A stretch of 64,000 bases of DNA, from assembly GCA_030644725.1 (NCBI GenBank), contig CP130629.1, positions 434,001 through 498,000 on the forward strand, given 5' to 3'. The position numbers and the translations under genes are program-made. The notes under the pieces were generated by a model. It did not search any database and had not been told where the DNA came from. It saw nothing but the letters and a program-made list of their open reading frames with translations. This DNA is from Candidatus Electrothrix communis (GTDB lineage: Bacteria > Desulfobacterota > Desulfobulbia > Desulfobulbales > Desulfobulbaceae). Positions 45,063-53,809 of this stretch are shown one piece after another. Every line of letters starts with the position of its first letter. Within the stretch, counting starts at the first letter, position 1.

Positions 45063-45896
45063 ATGTCAACACCGATTGGACTTATTGCTGGCGGAGGGCA
45101 GTTTCCTCTGCTTTTTACTGAGGCGGCCCAGGAACGCAAACGTAGGGTTGTTGCTGTTTGCCATCAGAATGAGACGCAGGCGGAGCTTGAGCAACGTGCT
45201 GATATTTCTTGCTGGGTGAAATTGGGTCAGTTGGGCAAGATTATTCGTTTTTTTCATGAGCAGGGGGTTCGTGAGACCGTCTTTTGCGGTACCATTACCA
45301 AGACCCGGATGTTTAGGGATATCTTGCCGGATTTTAAGGGCCTGAGTCTGTGGAATAAAATTGATAGGAAGCTGGATGATGCTATCCTGCGGGCGGTTGC
45401 CGGAGCCCTTGAGGACGAAGGGATCAAGGTGCTGGCCTCAACCTGTTATCTTGATCATCTTTTTTTTCCAAAAGGGATCATAGGCAAAAGAAAACCCTCC
45501 CAAGAGCAACTGACTGATATCCGCTTTGGTTGGAAGATTGCCCGTGAGATAGGGCGATTGGATATAGGGCAATGCGTTGTGGTCCGCGAGGGGGCTGTGT
45601 TGGCTGTTGAGGCTATTGAAGGCACGGATGCCGCAATTCTTCGGGGCGGGCAGCTCTCAGGCTCAGGGGCCGTGGTTGTTAAAATGAAGAAACCGGGCCA
45701 GGATTTTCGTTTTGATTTGCCTGCCACCGGGACCAAGACCATTGATACCATAGCCTCTGTGAAAGGCTCGGTTCTGGCAGTTGAGGCTGGGCAGTCTCTT
45801 CTTTTTGATCGCGAGGCCATGATTGCTGCTGCTGATCGGGCCGGTATTGTGGTGATCGGGGTACAGGAGGATGAGGCTGGGGAATTGATTTTCTGA
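45063..45896 (+). CDS. lpxI: UDP-2,3-diacylglucosamine pyrophosphatase LpxI
   Basis: LpxI cleaves UDP-2,3-diacylglucosamine to lipid X and is the functional replacement for LpxH in many bacteria. The 277-residue product shows GLIAGGGQFPLLF, FCGTITKTRMF, FGWKIAREIGRLDIGQ, VEAIEGTDAAILRGG and the C-terminal RAGIVVIGV. It follows lpxA by 12 bases, an order I associate with other lpxI-bearing genomes. Confidence 0.93.
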   Translation: MSTPIGLIAGGGQFPLLFTEAAQERKRRVVAVCHQNETQAELEQRADISCWVKLGQLGKIIRFFHEQGVRETVFCGTITKTRMFRDILPDFKGLSLWNKIDRKLDDAILRAVAGALEDEGIKVLASTCYLDHLFFPKGIIGKRKPSQEQLTDIRFGWKIAREIGRLDIGQCVVVREGAVLAVEAIEGTDAAILRGGQLSGSGAVVVKMKKPGQDFRFDLPATGTKTIDTIASVKGSVLAVEAGQSLLFDREAMIAAADRAGIVVIGVQEDEAGELIF

Positions 45897-45918
45897 AAAT
45901 TATCTGAAGGATAATGCG

Positions 45919-47205
45919 ATGAAGAGCACCACTGCTCAGAATGCTCAGAGTTTACTGAAAGTGCTCCTGCTCACGACCTCCTTTCCTTTAACCAAGGAAT
46001 CAAGAAGCGGCATCTTTATCCAAAAAATGGTCAACCACCTGCCTGACAATATTCAGGTGACGGTACTGACCCCGGATAGTGCTGAAGCGGACAGCCAAGC
46101 CTTCTCTGATTATTCTGTTGATTACTCCGTCATTCCATTCCGCTATGCCCTGAAACATTGGCAGCAACTGGCCCACGGATCCGGTGGAATCATAGCTGCT
46201 CTTTCACGCAATAAACTCCTTTTTCTCCTGCTTCCCCCGTTTCTTCTCTCCAACCTGCTGACCTGTTGTTACCTTACCCGCAAGATGGATGTCCTGCACG
46301 CCAATTGGTCGATCAACGGTGTCATCGTCGGAATGAGCGGATTGCTTTTTGGTAAACCGGTCATGACAACCTTACGGGGCAGTGATGTCAACTTGATAGA
46401 AAAATCAGCCTTGATGCGTCAGTTGGTGCATTTTTCTCTCCGTTTCAGTGATGTTATTATTACTGTCAGTCCATCATTGCAAGAAAAACTTGTTGAGCAT
46501 TTTCCTCAATACAGCGCAAAGATCCAGGTGATCTGCAACGGTATTGAGCAGGCCTTTTTCGATGCCGGTAATGGTAAGTATGCTGCGGATGCCGATGAAA
46601 AAGATATTTCTCCAGAGGAGACCAGAACGACTCCAGCTCCAGTCCGTTTTCTGTATGTGGGCAATCTGACTGCTGGTAAAGGAGTTGATGTCATCCTGAA
46701 GGCAGCAGCTTCCTTACCTGTTGAGAATTGGTTACTTGATATTATCGGTGACGGACCGGAACGGGAAGCCTTGGAGATGTATTGTCAGGAACAGGCCCTG
46801 AACGACAAGGTGACTTTTCACGGTTCAGCCCCACCGGAAGATATACCGCTGTTGATGGCAGGGGCTGATGTTTTTGTCTTTGCCAGTTTTGCCGAGGGAA
46901 GACCAAATGTCGTGCTTGAAGCGATGGCGGTTGGCCTGCCGGTCATTGCCGGAGAAATTCCCGCTGTATCGGATCTTATCCAAGATGGACAACAGGGCCT
47001 CCTCTTTCCGCCAGGTGATGTTAGCGCATTGGCGGAACATATGCTTTTTTTATTGAGCCACCCGGCGGAGCGACAAAAGCTGGGAGGAGGGGCTAGGGAC
47101 TACCTTGTATCCCTAGCCTTGAGTTGGCCTGAGTCTGCCCGAGCCTATGCCTTGCTTTATACAGAAGTTGTAGGCAGGGGCAGCGGAAGAGAGTCTTTTT
47201 TTTAA
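45919..47205 (+). CDS. Glycosyltransferase family 4
   Basis: The 428-residue GT-B enzyme shows TTSFPLTKESRSGIFI at the start, HANWSINGVIVGMSG, RGSDVNL, and the C-terminal donor site FASFAEGRPNVVLEAMAVGLPVI. It is the last gene of the plus-strand envelope run. Its 3' end overlaps the next, oppositely oriented gene by 4 bases, so the two transcripts converge here. Confidence 0.9.
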   Translation: MKSTTAQNAQSLLKVLLLTTSFPLTKESRSGIFIQKMVNHLPDNIQVTVLTPDSAEADSQAFSDYSVDYSVIPFRYALKHWQQLAHGSGGIIAALSRNKLLFLLLPPFLLSNLLTCCYLTRKMDVLHANWSINGVIVGMSGLLFGKPVMTTLRGSDVNLIEKSALMRQLVHFSLRFSDVIITVSPSLQEKLVEHFPQYSAKIQVICNGIEQAFFDAGNGKYAADADEKDISPEETRTTPAPVRFLYVGNLTAGKGVDVILKAAASLPVENWLLDIIGDGPEREALEMYCQEQALNDKVTFHGSAPPEDIPLLMAGADVFVFASFAEGRPNVVLEAMAVGLPVIAGEIPAVSDLIQDGQQGLLFPPGDVSALAEHMLFLLSHPAERQKLGGGARDYLVSLALSWPESARAYALLYTEVVGRGSGRESFF

Positions 47206-47546
47206 TCCGGCTGTGCTGTGACAGCAGCAATTACTTCCTTCAGCTTTTGGACGATCTGTACCGTCCCCTCAAAGTTATCCTGTTCTTCAATCATAACCTG
47301 CTCATAAAACGCACAGTCGTAACAGCTGCTGCTGCCCATGAGGCACGCAAAGGAACCCTGTACTTTCTCTGCTGGGCCGGACATGGTTCCGGTTAATGCC
47401 CAACAGGCCCGGCCTCCATTTATTCCGTTATTGATACCGGTAACCGCCATTATTGTGGATGCCGGGCAGATTCCCTGCTTGTGTACCTGGTTACCGCCGG
47501 GTTGCCGACCGCATTTTTTCACTTCCCAGCAATTTTTTCTTCGCAC
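47202..47546 (-). CDS. Two-CW domain cysteine-rich protein
   Basis: The 114-residue protein begins (GTG start) with KNCWEVKKCGRQPGG and contains ACWALTGTMSGPAEKVQG, FACLMGSSSCYDCAFYEQV, giving repeated CW and CxxC patterns. Proteins of this shape are common near signalling genes in anaerobic bacteria; a metal or Fe-S site is likely but unproven. GGGGAGGG lies just upstream. It is the last gene in the minus-strand regulatory run. Confidence 0.75.
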   Translation of the reverse strand: MRRKNCWEVKKCGRQPGGNQVHKQGICPASTIMAVTGINNGINGGRACWALTGTMSGPAEKVQGSFACLMGSSSCYDCAFYEQVMIEEQDNFEGTVQIVQKLKEVIAAVTAQPD

Positions 47547-47582
47547 CCGGACCCTCCCCGTAGTTAGGAGTTGTTTTTCAAC

Positions 47583-48119
47583 TCAAGTGAGTAATAGATT
47601 GTCAAATGCGCTGTCTATATTGTCGTTATCTAAAGAATTTTTTATTTCCTCTAGGTTTTTAGGTTTTATTATCTCTTCTTTCTTCACTCTGTCATCATGA
47701 TGGCGGCTTGCATTTGATTCCAGCTCGGGTGTTCGAAAGTTCTCTGCCAGCGATTCTATAATCTTGCTGATCTCAAGCTTTGCTATGCCGAAACTACTTG
47801 GATTGTCAACAAGAAGAATAAGGTGGATATGGCATTTTCCGGGCTCTGGACCCAGAGGATTTTTCCCTTCATTCAGGCAACGCATCAGGACCAATGCCTT
47901 TTCTGTATGCATGAAGGTGAAATGGCAGCGTCCGAATCCCATGTCACGGGAGGCCTTTTCTGCCGTTCGCAGTACGTTATTGGCAAGGGCACTGATCAGC
48001 TCGATGTTGATATCTGTAGGCTCGCATTTCAGCAGGACGCGACCGTTTGGTGTCAACACAGCTGCTCCGGCAAAACCGTCAATTTCTGCAAGTTGAGAAA
48101 GTTTTTCCTGAATGTTCAT
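47583..48119 (-). CDS. Roadblock/LC7-like protein with charged C-terminal tail
   Basis: The 178-residue product has a Roadblock/LC7-like domain (about 1-115; FAGAAVLTPNGRVLL, then ALVLMRCLNEG) and a polar tail. In bacteria such domains often bind small Ras-like GTPases (MglB/MglA) or form dimeric scaffolds. No MglA-type GTPase is in the window. It lies 36 bases upstream of the two-CW gene on the same strand. Confidence 0.65.
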   Translation of the reverse strand: MNIQEKLSQLAEIDGFAGAAVLTPNGRVLLKCEPTDINIELISALANNVLRTAEKASRDMGFGRCHFTFMHTEKALVLMRCLNEGKNPLGPEPGKCHIHLILLVDNPSSFGIAKLEISKIIESLAENFRTPELESNASRHHDDRVKKEEIIKPKNLEEIKNSLDNDNIDSAFDNLLLT

Positions 48120-48208
48120 AGCGTATTCTTATGCTGCATAGGTCGTCCGTTTCTCTGGGTATAGTATCGTAACATCCGTATCGTAACATCCGGTAACTTC
48201 TTGTTTAG

Positions 48209-48610
48209 TTAGGTAAGAGTCTCGGCCGGATAGGCCTTCAGCATGATGTTAAGAAGTTCCGTTTCAAAGGATTGCATCACCATCTTGGTCCTGCCGAGCC
48301 ATTCGTCACGGTCGGTCATAACAAAGAGGAAAAAAGGGAGGTTGTTCAGATCTCTGATAATAAAATGATATTGTCCTGTACTGATGATGATGTCGTCGGT
48401 CGCCTCATTGCTGGCAAGCAGTTTGATCGCCTTGCGGTTTGATTTCACGATGGAGGAGAGATAGGCTGCTGCCGCACCCGCTTCAATCTCGGGTTTTACG
48501 CTGAGCTCGGTCAGCGAAAGACCGTCGTCACAGTTCACAACCGCAGCTGTTAAAAAACCGGGGAGTTCTTTTTTCAGTCGCTCCAGTAAGGAAGGAAGTT
48601 GTTTTATCAT
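48209..48610 (-). CDS. Roadblock/LC7-domain protein
   Basis: The 133-residue protein is nearly all one Roadblock/LC7 fold (FLTAAVVNCDDGLSLTEL, DDIIISTGQYHFIIRDL, PFFLFVMTDRDEWLG). It probably dimerises. It is paralogous in fold, not in close sequence, to the gene at 47583-48119 and to the C-terminal domain of the response regulator at 51565-52713. Confidence 0.75.
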   Translation of the reverse strand: MIKQLPSLLERLKKELPGFLTAAVVNCDDGLSLTELSVKPEIEAGAAAAYLSSIVKSNRKAIKLLASNEATDDIIISTGQYHFIIRDLNNLPFFLFVMTDRDEWLGRTKMVMQSFETELLNIMLKAYPAETLT

Positions 48611-48716
48611 CGTGTAGATCCTGTCAGAAATTTAAGGCTATACTTATACTGCTTGCTGCTCTACTGATTGCGAGGCTCCTCGCATACTCACCCCTGTGGT
48701 ACGGGAAAATTTATTT

Positions 48717-49490
48717 TTATGCATTGCTGAACAGAGAGAACTGGCGGGCTGGCTGTTCTTTGTGTTTGTTGAGCATTCTGGCGTCAAACATGAAACCGGT
48801 CCTTGCCGGAAGGCCGTCTGTAATTGCTGATCTCCCAAAGGTCTTACGGAGGAAAAGGTAACGCGATGAAAAAAACAGGGCACCTAGTTCACCGTCCCAA
48901 TGCACTGAAACAGGATTTTTGTATTTTAACAGAAAAACAGAGTACGGCAAAGCAGGATTCACATAAAGAATGACGTAGGAACCGATAACTTCCTTGGAAA
49001 CCCGGTAGAGTTTGTTGCCGTATGAGGTAGAGCCCATATCAGCAGAAATGCTGTCGAGCAGGGCGATAACAGCCTCGCTGTCCACTGAACCGATGCGGTC
49101 CTCGATTGCTTGCCGGGCAAAGATGAGGTCGTCATTGGTGATCGTGCCGTTATGTACTCCGATAATATTACCCCGAATAATGGGATGATTATTGGCATTT
49201 TTCCGGGGAGAGCCCTTGGTCGGTTCCCTGGTATGCCCCAGCAGAACGGTTGTGTTCTCGGAGAGAGCATCCAGCACTCGGAGATAACCAGGGGAATGAA
49301 TGAATTGGCTCGCTGCTACCGGAGCCTTATTCATCCGTATGCTGGAATCCTTGTTCAGGAGAGCAATACCGGTTGCCTCCCGTCCCCTGTGTTCATTGGC
49401 CACTAGGTTTGCGGCGAACAACTCCCTGATCCGGAGAAGTTGGGAAGGGGATCTGCCGGGGCTGATCAGTATGCCGTTGATTCCGCACAT
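48717..49490 (-). CDS. Class II glutamine amidotransferase
   Basis: The 257-residue protein starts MCGINGIL, with Cys2 as the N-terminal nucleophile after Met removal. It then shows HRGREATGIALL, GHTREPTKG and IGVHNGTITND, all landmarks of Ntn-type glutaminases. There is no synthetase or isomerase domain, so ammonia must be handed to a partner. The amidoligase gene 22 bases upstream is the obvious one. Confidence 0.88.
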   Translation of the reverse strand: MCGINGILISPGRSPSQLLRIRELFAANLVANEHRGREATGIALLNKDSSIRMNKAPVAASQFIHSPGYLRVLDALSENTTVLLGHTREPTKGSPRKNANNHPIIRGNIIGVHNGTITNDDLIFARQAIEDRIGSVDSEAVIALLDSISADMGSTSYGNKLYRVSKEVIGSYVILYVNPALPYSVFLLKYKNPVSVHWDGELGALFFSSRYLFLRKTFGRSAITDGLPARTGFMFDARMLNKHKEQPARQFSLFSNA

Positions 49491-49512
49491 GAGACGATTA
49501 TCGTTTCTATGA

Positions 49513-50799
49513 TCAGCGGAGAAAGTTCATGCTGCCCAGTTCTTTCTGCCAGACCGGCGACCGATTCTTATAGCCCCGTAAGCGTTTGCTGATCTCGTTT
49601 TTCGGAAGATGCAGAAATCGTGCTGCCGCTTCAAGCCAGCAGGACTTATTAGCGAGACCTGTCAATAATCCTAATTCAATGATTTTGATCAACTCATAAT
49701 CCGTGCTGTCCAAAGCCGGATGGGGGGGAATATGACTGAGAAGTTCGTTTTCAATTTTTTCCCAGTTTTGCCCCTGACTTCTTCGCAAAGAAACCGGCTC
49801 TGAAGCGAGCTGTTGCAGGATGAGTTCACCGGAGTTATCAAGCAGGAGGAAAATAGACTTGAGGAAAAGTAATAAGCTCTGAGCATTGTTGCGATATTCT
49901 TCCAAGGTCGTGTCATCAACAGCGCTGGTGTCGCTGGTAGCCAGTTTGCCGTTGTTATTGCTGATCATATCCATCAGCCGATTGTTGGTCTCCAGAGAAC
50001 CGCTGTCAACCTTGAGAAGACCGAATTTGGAGATCTCAACAGCTTTGAGCATCATGGTCATGAACAGGAAGGTCTTGGCGGTGATTGATACCGGGCAGAG
50101 GTCGCCGTCCGGGAAACGAAATTCCAAGTGAAAATTTGAAATATTGCCGGACGCATTAAAGCAAACATGCTCGATATTAAAGAAATTTTGATGTTCTGGG
50201 ACAATTATGCTTTTTTTGAGCACAGCCTGAATTTCCGCCATAGATTTTTTTTCCGGAGACAGGCGCATGAATTCCTGATGGGCATTATTCTGCCGTCTGC
50301 GACAAAGTGCCTGTCGATTTTCACCGGCAGAGGTGATAAATTTGAGGCCGGGAGCAAAAAGCCGAGCTATATTCCAGAGATTTGCCAGGATAATTTCAGG
50401 AATCTCTTCCGCTAGACCTGTTCCGAGGATATGGAAATGGAGACCACAGGTAGGTCGCATCCTGATTTTTTCCGCCAGCAAAGGAAGGATGATCCGGTTG
50501 TATTGATTGAGCAGGGCATCCCAGTGGGGATGCCGACCTATCACCAGAATCTCAATACCGCAATGTTCTCTGATTACGTCATAGACCCCCAGCTCCCCCA
50601 GTTGATTCATATCGCCTGAGGGTTGCAGGGCCTCTACAATGCGTGGTTGAAATTCTTGGCGCAGAACCCCTTTGGGTAGGGCAAATTCCAATTCGGTGCC
50701 GATTTTGACGGCTCTGTACAGGAGATCCTGGAAATAACGGGCATCCGGTAAAGTCAGGCTGTCCGGGCGACGGAGAAAATCGGGACGGAAATTGAGCAT
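49513..50799 (-). CDS. Amidoligase-family protein
   Basis: The 428-residue protein carries the landmarks I expect of the amidoligase (COOH-NH2 ligase) fold: KIGTELEFALP early on, CGLHFHILG, and HLEFRFPDGDL, which supply acidic metal- and ATP-binding residues as in glutamine synthetase and GCS2-like enzymes. Such enzymes form amide bonds in peptides or proteins. It has a helical C-terminal domain with a basic tail. Assignment rests on motif memory, not a search. Confidence 0.68.
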   Translation of the reverse strand: MLNFRPDFLRRPDSLTLPDARYFQDLLYRAVKIGTELEFALPKGVLRQEFQPRIVEALQPSGDMNQLGELGVYDVIREHCGIEILVIGRHPHWDALLNQYNRIILPLLAEKIRMRPTCGLHFHILGTGLAEEIPEIILANLWNIARLFAPGLKFITSAGENRQALCRRRQNNAHQEFMRLSPEKKSMAEIQAVLKKSIIVPEHQNFFNIEHVCFNASGNISNFHLEFRFPDGDLCPVSITAKTFLFMTMMLKAVEISKFGLLKVDSGSLETNNRLMDMISNNNGKLATSDTSAVDDTTLEEYRNNAQSLLLFLKSIFLLLDNSGELILQQLASEPVSLRRSQGQNWEKIENELLSHIPPHPALDSTDYELIKIIELGLLTGLANKSCWLEAAARFLHLPKNEISKRLRGYKNRSPVWQKELGSMNFLR

Positions 50800-50927
50800 A
50801 AGACCTGCGCCGGGGGGCAGCCGATATCGAAAAGGTGATGCCGAGAAGGTGATACCGAAGAAGTGACGGGCAGGAAGGGTATCATTTCCGGTCCGCAGTC
50901 ACTTCCCCGGTGTTCTTGTTGGTTCTG

Positions 50928-51404
50928 CTATTGCTCTATCATGGTGAAGGTAATGGTGGAACCGTGGGTTTCCGGAATAGGAGAAATAGCCTTCTGGGCT
51001 GGTTTCCCCATGCGGATTAATGCGGCTTGACAGACATTCATAATCGGACAGGTAAAAGGGACTTCTACCCCTGTCTTTAAAATGGCTTGGGTCAAATCCC
51101 AGCCCTGGCAGTGGCTGACGGTCAGGGCGATTTTATTACCTTCTTGTTCGGTGCTGAAGGATTCTATGAAACCCATTTCGTCGGCAAAGATACGACCGAT
51201 TTCGGTAATGACATTCTTGGGATCTTCTCCTTCAATCTCAAGCCCCATTTCCTTTTCCATGATCTCCAGTGTGGATTTTCCGACCTCGCTCATGGTGGCG
51301 AAAGCTGTTTCGCCGAATAAATCGTAGAGCGCCTTGGCCATGCCTACGATCATTAAGGTCATCAGGCGCATCATGTTCTTTTTTTTCTGCTCTTCGGTAG
51401 ACAT
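50928..51404 (-). CDS. 158-residue sensor-like protein, family uncertain
   Basis: The product has a helical N-terminal half (LMIVGMAKALYDLFGETAFA) and a compact alpha/beta C-terminal half with VSHCQGWDL and CPIMNVCQAAL, so cysteines sit where a ligand- or metal-binding pocket might be. It resembles V4R-like or related small-molecule-binding domains, but I cannot name the family. It lies between amidoligase and response-regulator genes on the same strand. Confidence 0.6.
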   Translation of the reverse strand: MSTEEQKKKNMMRLMTLMIVGMAKALYDLFGETAFATMSEVGKSTLEIMEKEMGLEIEGEDPKNVITEIGRIFADEMGFIESFSTEQEGNKIALTVSHCQGWDLTQAILKTGVEVPFTCPIMNVCQAALIRMGKPAQKAISPIPETHGSTITFTMIEQ

Positions 51405-51564
51405 AAGGTCCCCCCCCTTCTCATTACTCAGTACAGGTCACCAACTGGGATGGCGGCCTTTCTTTTGTTTTTATTTCGATGGATTATTGATCATTGTTTT
51501 CTCCGCCGTCCTGCCGTTTTCTCGTTTTTTAATCCCGATTAAGGGTAACGCCAGCGATAAAAAA

Positions 51565-52713
51565 TTATAATGTCTTGCGGAGCTGATCAATATAACGCTG
51601 GGCAACCAGGCGAACGTTGCCCAAGGTGCCGTCCCTGCTCACCGCGATCCCGACATAATATTGCGGTGTGATGAATCTGGTGAGAATCCAGGCATTTTGA
51701 GACTGGACCAGGTTTTCCTCGAAGTCTCCCATCCCCTTGAGTGAGTCAATAGATTTTTCGACAAGTTTCATGACCATAGCAAATTTTGCTGAAAATGCTT
51801 CAACGTCTGTTCCGGTTGGATTATGCAGGGCGATTGTGATACCGTCCATACCTGTTACCTGAATTGCAAGTACGCCGTCCATTTCGCCAGCCATTTCTTT
51901 AAGCAGGTCTTTGATTCCGGCCATTTTTTTTTCTCCTGTAGGTGGTGGTGTTTTTTGTTGTGGTTGCTTTTTTTTCTGCTGTTGTTGTATACGGATGAAT
52001 TCCTGTTTGACCAAATCCAGAGGCTTCTCTTCAATGGACGTATCCTTGCGGTGTGCGGCCTCAAGAAGGAGCGACATGAGTTCGGATTTAATTTTGGGAT
52101 CCGGCAGCGGCGGTGATAATTTTGTCATGCTCAACCGGATATTTTCCCAAGTCAGCATTTCGAAAACCGCTTCTTCGCCGACTATATAATCATAGGTTGC
52201 ATTAATCAGCTTGCCTGCTGCGAAAAAGAGATGGCCTGTTTTTCCGTTTGGATGAGCAACCTTTAATGCCGCTGTTTTTTGTTCCATGGCGACAATCTGA
52301 AGGAAGTTGGCAAGCGAGATCCCAGCGAGTCCGTCATTTCGATGTTCATGGAGGTCTAAGGCTTTATTGATAGCCTGTTCGAGCGCATCAATATCAAAAG
52401 GCTTTTCAAGCACCTCCATGGTACCAGCCTTTTTCAGCTGTTGCTCCATCACAAGTGTACCAAAAGCCGTCATGACAATATTCGGAACCTTGGGGTAAGA
52501 TTCCGTCATGGCAGCTAATAATTCCACCCCATCCATAACCGGCATCCTCAGGTCGGTAACCACAAGGTCCATGGGTTTTTTTGATAAAATATCAAGAGCT
52601 TCTCGGCCGTTATGGGCAGTTGTCATCTGAAAACGGGCATTTTTTTCAAAACCGGAGCCGATACTGAGAAGCAGTTCCGGTTCATCGTCAACAATGAGTA
52701 CTTGCTGTTTCAT
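51565..52713 (-). CDS. Response regulator with DUF4388 and Roadblock-like domains
   Basis: The 382-residue protein has a receiver domain (1-120; phosphorylated Asp54 in VVTDLRMPVMDG), a DUF4388 domain (about 130-225; SLANFLQIVAMEQKTAAL, GHLFFAAGKLINATY), a Gln/Lys-rich linker (about 245-265), and a Roadblock-like C-terminus (about 270-382; GVLAIQVTGMDGITIAL). There is no DNA-binding domain, so the output is likely protein-protein. It follows its paralogue by 19 bases. Confidence 0.85.
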   Translation of the reverse strand: MKQQVLIVDDEPELLLSIGSGFEKNARFQMTTAHNGREALDILSKKPMDLVVTDLRMPVMDGVELLAAMTESYPKVPNIVMTAFGTLVMEQQLKKAGTMEVLEKPFDIDALEQAINKALDLHEHRNDGLAGISLANFLQIVAMEQKTAALKVAHPNGKTGHLFFAAGKLINATYDYIVGEEAVFEMLTWENIRLSMTKLSPPLPDPKIKSELMSLLLEAAHRKDTSIEEKPLDLVKQEFIRIQQQQKKKQPQQKTPPPTGEKKMAGIKDLLKEMAGEMDGVLAIQVTGMDGITIALHNPTGTDVEAFSAKFAMVMKLVEKSIDSLKGMGDFEENLVQSQNAWILTRFITPQYYVGIAVSRDGTLGNVRLVAQRYIDQLRKTL

Positions 52714-52732
52714 GGATTACCCTATGACAGTA

Positions 52733-53482
52733 TCAGTTCCGGATATGATTCTGCTCATTTTTTTTTTGTAACCGATTAAATTCATCTCTGATTTTATCTA
52801 GGGGATTGACGTCTCCAGTTTGCTCCTTGTGATAGGGCATCCCGAAAAGGAGAGGCGTCAGCTGAGATTTTTTATCAGATGGAAGTGCTGAGGGGCAGAA
52901 TTCTTTCATACTCAATCTGATCCCATGCCACTCCAGCATCTCCAAGACTGCTTCGTCACCAGTCAGGTCTCCTTGTTCTGCATCAATGAGGTAGCCTTTG
53001 CGGAAAAAGAAACTGCCGTGTCGGTTATCAAAATCAAAAACCTTTAAGTGAGCTGTTTTTTTCTCCATCGCAACAAGCTGGAGAAAAATATCCAGATTCG
53101 GTCCTCCTACACTATTTTGATAAAAATCTAAGGCCTTATTTATTGCCTGCTCAAGGGTGTCGATATCTAGAGGTTTTTCTAGAAGATTGAGCGTCCCGGC
53201 CTTTATGAGTTGTTGTTCCAGGCCGGAAGTCCCAAAGGCCGTCATGACAATACTGGGGATCTCGGGAAAGGACTGGCTCATGGCGGCAAGGAGTTCTATC
53301 CCATCCATTTTTGGCATTCTGAGGTCAGTTACGACCAGATCAACTATGTTGTTGTCGAGAATGTCAAGCGCTTCCATACCGTTTTCTGCTGTCATCAGCT
53401 GAAAACGATCATTCCTTTCAAATCCGGCCCGGATACTGAGGAGCAGATCCGGTTCATCATCAACAATGACTACGTGTTTCAT
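52733..53482 (-). CDS. Response regulator with DUF4388 domain
   Basis: The 249-residue paralogue of the next gene has a receiver (1-120; Asp53 in VVTDLRMPKMDG, then SIVMTAFGT) and DUF4388 (about 130-225; LDIFLQLVAMEKKTAHL), but ends before the Roadblock part. The close similarity over the first 220 residues indicates a tandem duplication followed by loss or gain of the C-terminal domain. It opens the minus-strand run, facing the hybrid kinase. Confidence 0.85.
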   Translation of the reverse strand: MKHVVIVDDEPDLLLSIRAGFERNDRFQLMTAENGMEALDILDNNIVDLVVTDLRMPKMDGIELLAAMSQSFPEIPSIVMTAFGTSGLEQQLIKAGTLNLLEKPLDIDTLEQAINKALDFYQNSVGGPNLDIFLQLVAMEKKTAHLKVFDFDNRHGSFFFRKGYLIDAEQGDLTGDEAVLEMLEWHGIRLSMKEFCPSALPSDKKSQLTPLLFGMPYHKEQTGDVNPLDKIRDEFNRLQKKNEQNHIRN

Positions 53483-53809
53483 AATTTTTTCTTTTTTTCC
53501 TTTCTACGTGTACGAAAAGGGACACTATCAATACTTCCATTACACAACGAATAATATGCCACCTGTCTTGAGACGGGAGACGAATAAATCTTGTTTCTCA
53601 AAACATTCCATGTTAGCAATAACAGTGTCTGAAATAAACAAAAAAATGTATTGTTAGTCCGGTCAGATGTGCTCCAGTATGGCTACGTCTATTGGGTGTG
53701 GTGCTGTGATTAGTTGTTCCATGCATTTCAACCAAATGTTTTCTCTGTACATATTGACGGGAGCTGTTGTTGACCGTATCTTTTGTTCTCTGCTATTTTT
53801 ACATGATTT
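53483..53809. other. Divergent intergenic region
   Basis: This 327-base AT-rich stretch lies between the response-regulator run (minus) and the hybrid kinase (plus) and should carry both promoters. No gene or strong palindrome is visible; short frames inside it have no coding signature. Confidence 0.4.
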
